Below, piece after piece: positions 1 through 11,850 of a stretch of DNA of 64,000 bases. The DNA comes from Ascochyta rabiei (taxonomy: Eukaryota; Ascomycota; Dothideomycetes; Pleosporales; Didymellaceae): the NCBI RefSeq assembly GCF_004011695.2, contig NC_082407.1, positions 868,001 to 932,000 of the forward strand. The letters run 5' to 3'. Made by a program: the position numbers and the translations under genes. The notes under the pieces were generated by a model, which was given only the letters and a program-made list of their open reading frames with translations, had not been told where the DNA came from and made no database searches. The first letter of the stretch is position 1, and the number at the start of each line of letters is the position of its first letter.

Positions 1-341
1 GTTTTCTCCTGGGAATCCACAGGAATCAGATTACCCAATTCTCTTTGCTTTCCCGCCTACTGGCAGGATATAGCCTGTGGGCCATCTACACCACTCCCAC
101 GCGATAAGCCCCAGTGACTATCCGATCTGGACCCTATCTACACAATTGCTGTGTGACCAGTGCACTGTGGCACTTTCCCTCCCTGACCTCCTTTCCGGCA
201 TCTATTTCCGACGCCCAGCCAACGGCCCATAGTCTATCAGCAGCATATACCTTGTCTGCTTGCTGTACCTGGGCCTACGCCGACCCTCTTACGACACCCG
301 CCCTTATCTCCAGTGCACTACTTGTGCCATCCGATAGCGAT
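1..341. promoter_or_regulatory. 5' flank of the Zn2Cys6 gene
   Basis: This stretch has ordinary composition and no convincing gene. An open frame runs through it in phase with the downstream gene from a GTG at 114, but the first in-frame ATG is at 342, so it is more likely 5' untranslated and promoter sequence. I see no clear TATA box. Confidence 0.4.
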
Positions 342-2686
342 ATGACGACTGTACTCGCTATACAGCCTGCTATGCCACGGCCAACACCGGTGCCTATCGC
401 CGCCGCTCGTCCACGCAAGCAACAGAAGCTCTCACCAAGCAAGGATAACTTTGTTGTCGGTAAACCTACCTCAACCAACAGTCCCGTCTCTAACATACGC
501 TCACGGAGGGAACGCCCTTGCGACGCGTGTAGAAGAAGGAAAAGTCGGTGTGTGATACACGAGGGCGCTGCGCTGTGTGTTCTATGCGAGTTCCACAAGC
601 AGGAGTGCACATTCGTACAGAGCCCGTTGCCCAGGAAGAGAAAGGTCGTTGACGGTGACAAGAAGGACTCGCCCAACGTATCGAAGAAGAGGTGTGTTTA
701 AACTTTCCACTACTACACTTGACTCGTCTCCGGTATCAATTGCACCACTGTAAGGATGTCACGTGCACACGCGAAAGCGTACGTCTTGCCGATCCTGCCC
801 TACAGAGTATGAAAAATGAGCTCTAACGCCCCTGATGATCTCTGGAGCACGTCGCACACATTGTCGCACGAGAATCTGCAGCTAACAGTGTCGGCAGGTC
901 CGTTGACGCAGAGCCACCCCCACTAGCGCTCGCAACGCCCACCATCACTGCGACAGCGCCAAGTCCCCCACCGCCTCAGCCATTGTTGGCGGCAAACATC
1001 CATCTGCCTCAACTGGGTGAGACCTTGGGCCTGCAGCGCCGCCAGCACAGCAGGTACATTGGGCTGAGTTCTCCTTTCGATCCTACACTCATTGGGTTAT
1101 CACATTTTGATCTCCGCAACGAGTCCACCTTCGATCTTGGAATTTTACGACGAGTTAACGATCATGAATGTTTCATTATGCTCCCTGACGAAAACACACA
1201 AGATCATGCTGAAGAGGCCAATTACCTAAGCCATGTCGAGCAGCTTGTTCATCCACATGGCCCCGCCCTTCTTGACATTTATTTCCAGGTAGTTCACCCG
1301 AGCTACCCCATCATCCAAAAGCACCTCTTCATTGAACGATATCGAACCGGCGACAGGAGTTTCTCACCGGCACTGCTTGCCGGGATGTACATTCTCGCTC
1401 TCAACTGGTGGTCATTCGATCCAAAGCTTGCGAACTACTCGAAACCCGATGCTGCTCGATTGGAGGCTATTGCGATGAGATCGCTGACATTAGCTATGGA
1501 TAGGCCTAAGTTATCCACAGTGCAAGCAGGACTGTTGTTACTGCAACGTCCTGAGGCCGATTCGTGGAGTCTAACAACGCAATTGGTAGCAATTGGGCAA
1601 GAGCTGGGTCTCCACCTTGATTGCACATCGTGGTCCGTCCCGCATTGGGAACGTGGGCTGAGGAAGCGTATCGCGTGGGCGCTCTACATGCAGGACAAGT
1701 GGAGCTCGCTAATTCACGGACGGCCATCGCATATCTTCAACGCAAACTGGGCAGTCAAGCCGATCACAGAAGACGACTTTAACGAGGAAGGAGACGGGTA
1801 CGAGACGCTGCAGGAAGAGATTGAAGAGGAGAAAGAAGAAAACCATCGGAGTCGGATACTGTTCGCTCAGATGATCAGTCTTACTCAAATTATGGCCGAG
1901 GTGATGGACACCTTCTACACACAGACAGCGATCCAAGACTTCGCCAATGCCGGACGGAAATCGACAGAATTGATCTTGGCAAGAGCGAAGCCAGTCCAGA
2001 TCAAGCTGCGCCAGTGGCATGAGAGGCTGCCTGCAGAGGTTAAGATGCATACACCAAGCAAAAGCAAGCTCATTTCCACCGGGTACCTGCATCTGGCATA
2101 CTTTGCAACAGAGATTAGTCTTCACCGCCGCATCGTGCAATCCCTCGATACTAAAGAGCCGGACAACTATGGGCTTTTCATGTGCCGCAACGCAGCGAAG
2201 ACCCGTCTTATCTCCGCTATGGACTTCGTCAACCGCTTGAAGCCCGAACACCTCCAAGCTTTCTGGTTCTTTGCTTCCAAGGTGAACTTCACCCTTATCG
2301 GTACCTTCGGATCGCTCCTCTGGGCCACCGCACCAGCGCGCGAAGAAGCCGAGTTCTACAAGCTCAGGCTGCGCGAGTATCGCTGGACACTTTCTGTCTC
2401 TTCCAAGCGCGCCGACTTCCTCGATTACGCAGTCTCAATGCTCGATGCAAGCCGTGCTATGCTCAACAATTTGGCCGAGAAGCCGAGCCTGGCAGAGCAG
2501 ATCAGCAAGGCTGGTGTCCCCCCTCCAGCACCACCGATGATGTACCCGGTCATGAGGCAGCTGCAGTACGATGAAGGCGAGGACATTAATATGGGCGACG
2601 ATGGCGATAGCTTCCAGGGTTTTGATGATGAGTCACCGTATGGGAGTCGACCGGGCAGTGGGGTGCAATCGCCACGGTCCCAGTAA
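342..2686 (+). CDS. Zn2Cys6 fungal transcription factor (Dal81/TamA-like)
   Basis: A nuclear regulator with an N-terminal binuclear zinc cluster and a long C-terminal fungal transcription-factor middle-homology region. The start is the first in-frame ATG at 342. The zinc cluster is seen as CDACRRRKSRC then CVLCEFHKQEC, with cysteines near residues 60, 63, 70, 79, 82 and 89, followed by a basic PRKRK stretch. The second coding block is open from 839 to the stop at 2686. A single intron 692-897, with gctaac then tcggcag at its 3' end, joins the frames and gives 712 residues. A two-intron alternative (692-754 and 807-847) also keeps frame, so the splice structure is unsettled. The phrase HSRYIGLSSPFDP and the cluster type recall Dal81/TamA nitrogen-metabolism co-activators; that assignment is from memory of the family. 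It converges with the kinase-HET gene. Confidence 0.85.
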
Positions 2687-3634
2687 ATATTGCCCTTATC
2701 GGTGCTGCATGGCGTATTATCGAGCGTTTCAGCGAAGGGAATTCATACAGTGCTCAAGCACGGCTCAACATTGGTTTGCAAGACTCTTCTACGGCGTTAT
2801 ATATGGGAAAGCGGGCATAGGGTCGCGTAATGATCGCGCGATATGGCGCCACGACCACGACTTAACCACGATTTTGATACGCTCTGCGCGCACTTTAATG
2901 GCGCTTTATGATACAATGCAATTTGTAGCGATGATATCCTAGACCAGTGTAGGGAATAGATACAAGGCGTGCAGATGGCACGTTATTTCTACAACTTCGC
3001 GAACTCATCTATTCGTGCATGTCGGGCATGTGAAGCCTACAGACGGTCGTTCCCTTGGTGTACAAAACCATGCACCACTCCTTCTACTGTATCTCACGCA
3101 TCCAAATCCCTACAAATCGGAAACCGCAATGCTACACAGCGATGCGCACATGCTCTGCTACTCTTTGAACTGCGACACCGCTCGTATGCCCGTTGGCTCT
3201 AATTTCTGTCTCAGAAGAAAGTACAACAGCTCTTCCGAAATGGTACGGTCTCTTTCAATCTTCAAAAATCTAGACCTTGCGTGAAGCACCAAAACAATAC
3301 TTACAACAGGCCATGTTCTCTGCGTGTCTACACTGCATGAAGGTCTGAGCTTGTTCAGATACCTTGCTGACGGTATGTGACTGTCTCTCTTGAATTTTTA
3401 TATCTACTGCTGGATGCTCGCTCTAATTTTCTTGTAACAGCATCCTTCTGGTCTTCTTTGCTTCTTATTTAATAACACGTTTGCGCTCCCTCACCCATGC
3501 ACGACATTGCACTCTAGAGTCCGCCAGATACTGCCTAGGGTATTGAAGCAGAGACACCGTGTGCTTCTCAAGATAAGTAGAGAAGGAGCTAAGTGCGATA
3601 CAGAGCCTTTCAAGAACGGGGCAAGAACAAGTAC
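2687..3634. other. convergent intergenic region
   Basis: This lies between two convergent genes and should hold both 3' untranslated regions. Composition is ordinary. The short frames inside it have no recognisable domain, and I see no repeat or RNA gene. Confidence 0.5.
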
Positions 3635-6600
3635 TCAAACGATTCTTGCCGGGGTACCACCCGTATCGAGATCGATGTACCTCCCCGGCATGAAACCCGC
3701 CCCGATTCGTCGATACGTTTGCTCGCCGTCAGCATTCCTCTTCCGCGTCGGTTCCACGAGCAGTACATAAAATCGTCTCAGTCTATTGCCTGATCTTCTC
3801 TCGTTGGATCTGGCGACAATGACGCAGTACGAAAGGTGGCCATCAGAACCAGATGCTCTTACTCTGTCGAATACAAGTTTGGCTTCATTTCGCTCACCCT
3901 CAGCTATCACATACTTCCTCACGGTGGCTGTGATGGTAACAATGCCACTATCCGGTATTGAGCTTGTATGTCGAATATTTCCCTGAGTCCAAGGAGGTAT
4001 GATGTCTTGAGTTTCCCAAGTGGCCGTTTGGAAAGGAGGGTCCGCATACTGGATGCCGCCTATGTATGCCATCCAGGACCATGATGGTACGTGGATGTTT
4101 CTCCTCTCGTCAAATTCAATGGGTACCATCTCGGGGGTATCACCATCTGCTTCGCCTCGTCGCCATAACAGGCTACGATGAAATAGCCCACCATTGGGGT
4201 CGTTGCCATCGTCGAAGACCCCGTAGCCTCCCACGGTACTATAAGCGTTCAAGAGCCGCTTTTCGAGACCTGCTATTCCAAAGGGGCGATCTTCAGGTCT
4301 TGAGAACCCAAGGCGTGAGTACTGCTTGTACAGCTCCTGGAAGTATGCTATTTTCAATGCCTTAGATGGGGTACGCATGGCTTTGTCAGGGAATCTGGGA
4401 TCACCCAGGAAGTCTGCCATGTTGCTTCCCAGTGAGTCAGTAGGGAGCAGATGGTTTTTTTTTTTGGAAACAACTTACTTGTGCATACTGGTGAGGGTTT
4501 CACAACGCACACCTTGACCACACTCAAAGTACGTTTGGTTCTCTGTAAAGTATATGGTCCGTCTTGCAAGGGCGCGCTCCTGCAAAACCCAGCCACGTTT
4601 GTTCAGAGAACCTTCGATCACGTCCTTGCTGAAATGATCAATAGTCTTGCAGACATAGAAAGGCTTCTCGGCGTCCCTTTGAAATGTGACGTACTCGCGC
4701 TGAGGTCGAGGGCCTAGAAACCCATCTTTTTGACTGTTGGCTCGACTTGCGGCAAGGACACAATACGCTCCACTGTATACATCTTCCATCTTCTTCGACT
4801 CTTCGTTGAAATCGCCATCGTCACCCTGGAGGATACAAAGTGAGTCGATCCAAAGGTATTGCACACCCAGCCTACGAGTACAGATGACTGCGTCTTCGAA
4901 TGTTGCCGGGAGTTGGTCCTTTGGTATAGCCTGTTTGAACCGCCTGATATCGTGCCCCGCCTTACTAGGATCTTCGCGAAGCGTGCAGAAAGGCTTATAT
5001 TTGCTGACATCGCCCCAAGGATGTGATAGTGCGATGTAGACGTCACTCGAAACTTTGTCGACAGCAGTCTCGACAAGTCGGAGCGAGGGTTTACTCTGAG
5101 ACCCTACATCTATGAGCCGAGTGGGGAGATTGATCTTTGTAGTCACTTGGCACTCCTTGTGATTGACGTGCTCATTACAATCTTTCAACCAGAGGTTCAA
5201 AATGGCGAAGAACATGTCGCTACCAGGAGGTGGTAGCCGTGGTAGTCCCAGCTGAATAGGGATCGGTGGTCTGGCATCTATTGTGTATGAAGTCAATAAC
5301 GAAGATCTACGCTAACTGCTTGGATGCGCTTGCTACTCACCTAGACTCCGATATACCGAGAGCACAGGGAATGAATCGCCCAGAAGTACGAGATTCGACT
5401 GTTTTCTTTCAATCTGCATTCGTCCACTTACTACATTGGGGTTTTTTCCGCAAGTCTGAGCCAAAAGTCTGCAAAAGTCGCAATGCTTAGAGCGTTTCTG
5501 TAGGGCAACCATGGTATCACCCATACTGAAACCTCCTGCCCAGAAGTTGAGTCCTCGACAACGGTTGCAGAAGGTTCCACGTCCATGTTCTGATGCCATT
5601 GACTGGATACGTACGGATAGTTTATTGGCGAAGTCGTTGTCGACGTTGAATTCCCAGTTCTTGAGTGGTGGTAATGTGTAATCTGCTGATTTATACGTGC
5701 GATTGCTGAGCACTCCAATCTCAGGATGTCCTAGGAAATTGTTGTTTACTGGAGCCATCTCATGGGCTGCGTATGGGGTCAATGAGTTGCCAGATGTGGC
5801 GACAGGGGTGTGTACGCTTTTTCGTGGGTTCCCGGTGAATAAATAGTTGGGCTCGATTTTGAACCTGGCAATAATCTTGTCAAGCGAATCCCGGAACTCA
5901 GCGGCAGTGCAACGATATCTGGTCATCATCTCATCACCTTCAGGTGGTACGAATACTCGCCCATTTTCCATTGTGCTCTCTCTAGTAGGCTTGAGAGGCA
6001 CCACCAGAAGACTTTCTTCTACTGTCTTCAGAAGATCGCTGAACGCAGAGTCTTTAGAGCATTCCGGGTCTTTGGTTCGAAGGTGATCTATCCATCGACG
6101 TACCTCTGGGTGCAAAATGGCGCGTTGTTCTTTACTGGTATTTATGATCGTGTAGTATCGACATACTTCTTTTGTGCCGCCCTTGACTTGCCTATAGAAT
6201 TCTTCAAGCTTGTCGTTACCATAGAGAACCCAGATGATCATCTCTAAAGTAATGCAGCCCATGGACCAGATATCATAGAGTCGGCTGCGAGATCCTTTGT
6301 GTCCCGGTGCTGCTTCAGGAGGCTCGTAATGTATAGTTCCGTACCTTGTGCTTGTCAGCTTTCGAGACTGGGTTTTGTTGATGTGACGTTTGGCAAGACC
6401 CATATCCGCAATCTTCAGCATCCCAAGACCTGGACTAGGGTTTTTGAAGCATAAGATGTTCTCGGGCTTGAGATCACCATGCCGAATGTTGTCATCGTTG
6501 GACACCTCTACGGGGCGGGAAACCTCGTCATGCTCATTTTGTACTTGCACATCAGGTGCGTCTGGGAACTTGTTTTCAACTTCCATTTCGTCTCCATGGC

Positions 6601-7639
6601 TATCTCGTCTCGGTTTTTACAATCGTGAAGACAATCCAGAGCGTCGGCAAGTCCGCGAAGTTGAGTAATAGCTTCTTGTATCGTAAACGCGTCAGGATCC
6701 CGTTTCGGTACGCCATCCCAGTGGTCTCGCAGACTGTCACCATCTGCCCACGGAAACATGAAGTAACGGCTATCTCCTCTTCGTATGGCTGCGATACACT
6801 TGACGATGTGATCGTGACCAATATCGTTAATGCTCTTCAGTGCTCTCGCTTCGTTGTCCCATGTGACGTCACAATCATATTGCGTCTTTCTGTCGCCTCG
6901 AATGATCTGAATCTCTTTGATGGCTACCTTTGAAAATTTCAGATCACGCCATAAAAATGACAATGAGGCACGCGGGGTTGCTTACTGCTTGCATAGAATC
7001 GTGCTTTTGGTGCTTTGCATGAACCGTAACTTTGTACACGGTACTGAAAGCTCCGTACCTAGGTGGTACATTCTCTTTCGTGAATGGGAAAATGCAGTTT
7101 TTTTGACAGTCGTAGTGGTACTCGTATTTTGAGAAGACGGGTGCAAGGAATTTCCATTGTTTGTCGTAGAAGTCTCGCAACTTATGTCTCGGCCAGATGC
7201 TCGCGTTCCAGGACTCGGGCATCGAATTCGGAGCAAGTATGGGCAGACTTTGGTCATTGAAATTAGTGTCTCGACACTTCTGCATTGACATAAGCAGATG
7301 AAGAGGGCCGAGGTCGCAGTGTACCATCGTAGCAAAGGTTCTCGGTGCATTGTTTTGGATCCATCTTCCGAGCTCCTGGCGAAAGTCATCCGTGTACGTC
7401 TCGCGGTTTCTCCTACGCGAATCTTCCGTTTTCAAACAGTGCAGGCCTTCTGTGAATTTATCCAGCTCGCACTTGACATTCTCCGCAGTGATGAGGTTAT
7501 CCAGACAGCCTTCGGGGAGATAGTCCCGATCAGACCCATCGAAGTTACTGGTGCAGAATAACGACGCGATGTCGTCTCCTAGTTGACCCGAGGTCTTGAG
7601 ATCATCTTCTTTCTGCGATGTTTCTGCCTGGGATGACAT
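3635..7639 (-). CDS. protein kinase-HET domain fusion protein
   Basis: A predicted non-self-recognition or cell-death type protein. Five exons close in frame: 7639-6986, 6927-6621, 6561-5341, 5277-4479 and 4424-3635, giving 1256 residues. The introns have gtaagc, gtaaaa, gtgagt and gtaagt donors and lengths of 54-63 nt. In order I see a conserved N-terminal region (LITAENV near 49, WPRHKLRDF near 155), a kinase with glycine loop GAFSTVY (196-202), VAIKEI with Lys222, HGDLKPEN (348-355) and DMG (373-375), a Cys-rich segment (C652, C655, C681, C684, C691), then HET motifs YIALSHPWG (about 808), LWIDSLCIL (about 869) and GWVLQERALARR (about 956). The ATG at 7639 is the first real ATG. The HRD and DFG motifs are altered but both aspartates remain. 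The second intron could instead be 41 nt, also in frame. The shared N-terminal region is repeated in the next gene. Confidence 0.85.
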
Positions 7640-8311
7640 TGTGGGGGAGTTCAAGGCAGCTTAAAAACAGGGAAAGTATCGGTCGAGAGGTCACCAATGG
7701 ATCACTTGTATACCTTGTATACAGCGACGGACGGATGCAAGCTTCAGGCATCCTCTTAAGGTCCGGGTTTCGCAGAGCCTCATCGCTACTGGGTTTATGT
7801 TCAAAGGGTGTTGACAAATCACACGAGAACACGTTCACAAGAGACCCAAACCGCTGAATATCAAGCTGAACGCGGATATGCACTCCATATTGCAGGATCG
7901 CATGTGGCTGTGATGAGATCCGCAATCACAATATCATTGGATCCCACCAGTCGTTGAGGCGGATATAAATCATGCCGCTAAGCGCCCTAGGGTTGCTTTT
8001 GTCTGCCGCCTGTTGTCGCCCCCACAGGTTGCTCAGCTCGGCTAGAGTGCTCATTGCTGCTTAGCCTAGCAGTGTCCGTATGATTCGCTGGGGATTGCAA
8101 GTGTAAAGCTTTCAGATCTCCAGCTAAGTAAAGGAAATGGCCAATTCTCGAAGCTGAATTCGCTCTGACAAGGCTACCGTCCGGTCGCGCAATGACAGAC
8201 CAAAAGCCATGCCCCCTTCTCGCAGAGCAGAAGAAACCAAACAGAAGCACAATTCCCTCTCGGAAAGTTTGGGATCTATTTAGCGAAGGAAAAGTAACTA
8301 TGTGAAAGTAC
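7640..8311. other. intergenic region between the two kinase genes
   Basis: This should contain the promoter of the kinase-HET gene and the 3' end of the second kinase, which points the same way. Small frames here overlap one another and show no domain. I see no repeat. Confidence 0.5.
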
Positions 8312-10887
8312 TCATGACTCCCACGGATTAGTCGTGGCTGCATATGAAATATCCTCTCGGCATCTTTTAAACATATCTTTCAGTCGTCTTGAGATCTCGT
8401 TGCAGGGCTTACGCTCAAGTGAATCGACCACAAGCATATCGTACTTGATAGTATTCAAAAGTTCGTGGAAGAACTCGGTACAGTTGGGGTGCTTGTGTAG
8501 CTCGTCAATGAACTTGCATCAACTGTCAGTAAGGGAGATACATCAATTACAATTCAAGATGAACTCACTTGTACCACTTTGTCCTTGACCTTCACGTCCT
8601 GATTATCCGTCACTGGTTCAATGACTTGGAAGAACGTGTCCGTCTCCATCCCGTTCTGGAAGTAATCTGGTGATATTCTTTCCTTTCCAAATTTGGTGAG
8701 AAGCCGAGCACCACCGAGCATCCAGGCCACGCACTCTAGGAACACGCAGCCTATGCACCACATGTCATACTCTTGCCGAATGGTAGCGTTTGGTTGGTCA
8801 CATTCAGGAGGCCTGTAGGTCACCGTGTGCGCGACACTGCGGTGTTTCGTCCTGCTCAGGATGGAGTTCATTTCAGCTTGCCCGAAGTCAGCAATCTTGA
8901 GGGTCCCACTCAGCAGTCCATCTTTTTTATGACCGGAGTCAAACCATAGCATATTGCCTGGATGTATATCACCATGGCGACCGAAGAGTTTTGGTAAACC
9001 ATCGTCAATTCGATTGGCGTCAGAGGGCGAACGTTTACGGTTAACAGTGATATCGCGGCTTCGATGAGATGTGTCTCTGTGGGCTGAAGGTTGCTCCTCA
9101 GTTTCGTTCTTCTCTCGTATTGGAATAAGCACTTGGTTGGAGACCGAGTCAAATTGAACACGTTTCGATGGATGATCCTCAATAGGGGAGGCTACGCGAA
9201 CTAATCAGTCTCCATGCAAACCTTCTAGACATACACAGACGCAAATGCACAGAACAATATCGAACACAGTGTTTGGGTGTGAAAGCTCGAAAAAACCTGT
9301 TTACAAACCAACATCAAGGAGAAGGACTTCATGATTGCCGAAATGAATTGATGTGAAAAAAACATACCAGGAGGGGAAAAACTTTGTGCAGCAGGAGCTA
9401 CTCCTTGCTGTATCGTGAATGTCAATTGTTTGTGTAGTCGGCACAAGCCTTCTGAAATTCCTGCACACTGCTCGGCCATCCACATTACATTGCCATATTC
9501 GAAGGCTGGTTGACGTTTGAGTTTGTTCCAGAAGGTGAGTAGGTTGCTTTCAGCACGGTGAAAGACCAGATGATATCTCCCCAAATGCTCGTAAGTCGCG
9601 AGCAGTGAAACGATATGTTTGTGACGATTTTTGCCAGTGAATTTCTTAAGAATGTTGGCTTCCTTTTCGTAAGATTTCCGATCTGTAGGGTGGAGTTGTT
9701 GTTTGATCGCGAAGCCACGGTCGCAGGCTTTGCTAGTCACATCCGGGAAATTGTGGTGGTCTTTGTGAATATGAACCATGAACACCCGACCATAGCATCC
9801 TGTTATATCGTTGTCATCTTCTCCCTTGCCTTCAAGTGCAACGAATGGTAGGATATGTCGCTCATGAAGGGCGTAATGTTTGACGTCACCACCACTGCTG
9901 TATGAGAAGAAAGTGGCAAGCATCTGCCACTGATTATCGTGGAACAGGCGAAGTTTTGTGGGCGACCATCCTTTGAAACATTTCAGAGGGTTCTTGGAGC
10001 TCTTGCGATGGAATCCCTTGATACTCAGAGCCTTGATCGGAATCAAAGGCAAGTCCAGGTCACTCACGTCGTCTTCAATGAATTGCCCGATGCTCGAGGA
10101 TGCCTCGGCAATGACTAAAAGAGCGAAGATTTTACGAAACGACTTGATCTTAGGTTTCCCTTTTCGCTGGACCGTTGTCTCAGCGCAAATTTCGATGGCA
10201 TAACTCTCTATCTGATCTGTTGTGAGATTGCTGCCTGGTACATTCGCAAGTTCTATGCACACAGCCTCTGGTGTGATGAGTCGAGTTAACTCTCTTTTGG
10301 GCAAAAAGCTTTGTTCAGATTCCGTTCGTTGGTAAGCATCCAGGATGTTCCCCTGCAGCTCGTAGGGCGAGGGGTTTAGTTCCACATCTGCAAACGACTG
10401 TGTCGAGCTAAAGGATGACTCCGATGACTGTGTCTGGGTTCGTCTGTGCTGAAGTTCCTCTTGGTCGCCATTGTCCGTGATCACGCTCCTGGAAGGTGTC
10501 GTGGTCAGTGGAACATTAAGTAAAGATGTTTTGCTGAACAGTGATGCAATGGAGTGCTCCCCGTGCCCAAGCTCCACGCTGGGACTTCTCACGGCATTCA
10601 AAGGACTGTTCTGCGATCGCGGATTAGAAAATTGGCAGCGAACCATGAGAACTCTATCTCCACTTACTTGGCAGGATTGACCATCGGATGGGTGCCACTC
10701 GTCTTCGGAAATATCAAAAGGGCCGCCCACAGCCTGCGCAGATCTAGCTAACTGTGTCTCCCACTGAGATCCGATCGATTCGTATTGCCACGCCTCGAGC
10801 ACATGCCTGGTCGCTTTGGAACCGGCCTTGGTCACAGAGCTGGAAGAATTGATTGGGTTGCTATCACTCTCATATGTATACTCTAGC
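8312..10887 (-). CDS. divergent protein kinase, sister of the kinase-HET gene
   Basis: A predicted kinase or pseudokinase, with no HET domain attached. Supported exons are about 10887-10668, 10610-9368, 9191-8569 and 8512-8312. The last two introns (9192-9367 and 8513-8568) join frames exactly; 10611-10667 is a 57-nt in-frame intron with gtaagt, ttctaat and gcag. A Ser/Thr-rich N-terminal part is followed by a region like that of the neighbour (LITPEAV, GWSPTKLRLFHDNQW, HILPF), a glycine loop GCYGRVF, FAIK, a long insert, then HGDIHPGN, KIADFG and DMWCIGC. The usual catalytic-loop lysine (DxKxxN) is replaced by histidine, so activity is doubtful. No in-frame ATG precedes the kinase part, so at least one 5' exon is missing; a candidate lies at 10984-11228. 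The stop is the TGA at 8312-8314. Confidence 0.75.
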
Positions 10888-10983
10888 CTTGAGGGCGAGC
10901 GAATGAGGGGCCCGAACTCGGATTGAAATGTGGGTGAAGCTGGCTGGACTTCGGTGTGCGGTAAACATGCGTACCGTCCTCAC

Positions 10984-11228
10984 TCGCATAGCGTAGCTCG
11001 GACTATAGGGTTGCAATTGTCAGTGTTTAACACGTCTGCCCCGACTTGCTGCCAGCAGGCGTTATCAAACCACTTGAAGTACTGATTCGAAGACTGCTGG
11101 GCCCCAGCTAGGCTGAAAATGGCTAGCCCCAATGCTGACTCAGACACGAGCTGCGATCCATCGCGATTCACACAAGGTCCGCTTACTGCCCTTGCAGCCA
11201 TCTGCAAACACCGTCTACCCGCGCACAT
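10984..11228 (-). CDS. candidate first exon of the second kinase gene
   Basis: An ATG-initiated frame (ATG at 11228, second ATG at 11201) runs to a gtgagg splice donor at 10983 and then stops. A 96-nt intron to 10888 would join it in phase to the kinase frame. The peptide holds a short hydrophobic stretch (ALGLAIFSLAG) and a C/W-rich end, and I recognise no domain. The proposed intron has no good branch site, so this exon is tentative; it may be a separate small gene or not coding. Confidence 0.3.
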
Positions 11229-11309
11229 GCCCCTCCATCAGCCACTACAGGCAGCTAAATCGATAGGGACCCCCCAGATTGTCACAGCCCTGAAGGACCA
11301 CCAACCTTG

Positions 11310-11850
11310 ATACACAGTTGCAAGCAACCAGTGCTTAAGACTTTTAATACTATCTAAACAAAGCTTGTGTTAACTTCTGTCTTGTTAAGAACGCCCCTAG
11401 GCCCTCCGTTACCACCGCCAGTAAATTGCACTAGCAAATAGTAATATTAACACTACAAACGCTCTTGCATAATCCTACTGTAGGTGTGCTGTCGCTGCGT
11501 CTATAGCGCGTGGCTTTAGATTAAGTTAATTACTAAAGCTTGCTTGCGCAGAGCTAAGGACTTCCCACAAATGTTAAGCTTTGCTATAAGCCCTAACCAC
11601 GCTTATAACTGTTGCTAACAACTAGCTGCTATTAGCAGAATAGCGTCTAATACTTACAATAGCAGGAGAGCGCTTGCTATTACGACAGGGATGAAACCCG
11701 GCTTTAACCGTACAACACAGCGCTCTATGTTCTAACTACACTGCAATGTAGCGGCAGGCCCAAGCCCAGCTTGAAACCCAAAGACCAAACGTAAGCGCCT
11801 GGTGTCGATGCCCCCCGCATCATCTTCAGCTGTACAAGCGAAGGCGCTAT
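11310..11850. other. mildly AT-rich, repeat-like patch
   Basis: Composition shifts here to many cta/taa/tta triplets with few long frames, like a weakly RIP-altered repeat fragment set between normal genes. No terminal repeat, transposase motif or gene can be recognised. Confidence 0.3.

Noticed and set aside
7602..8343. Two minus frames between the kinase genes
   Set aside because: They overlap the start of the kinase-HET gene and the stop of the second kinase in other frames, with no domain or splice support.
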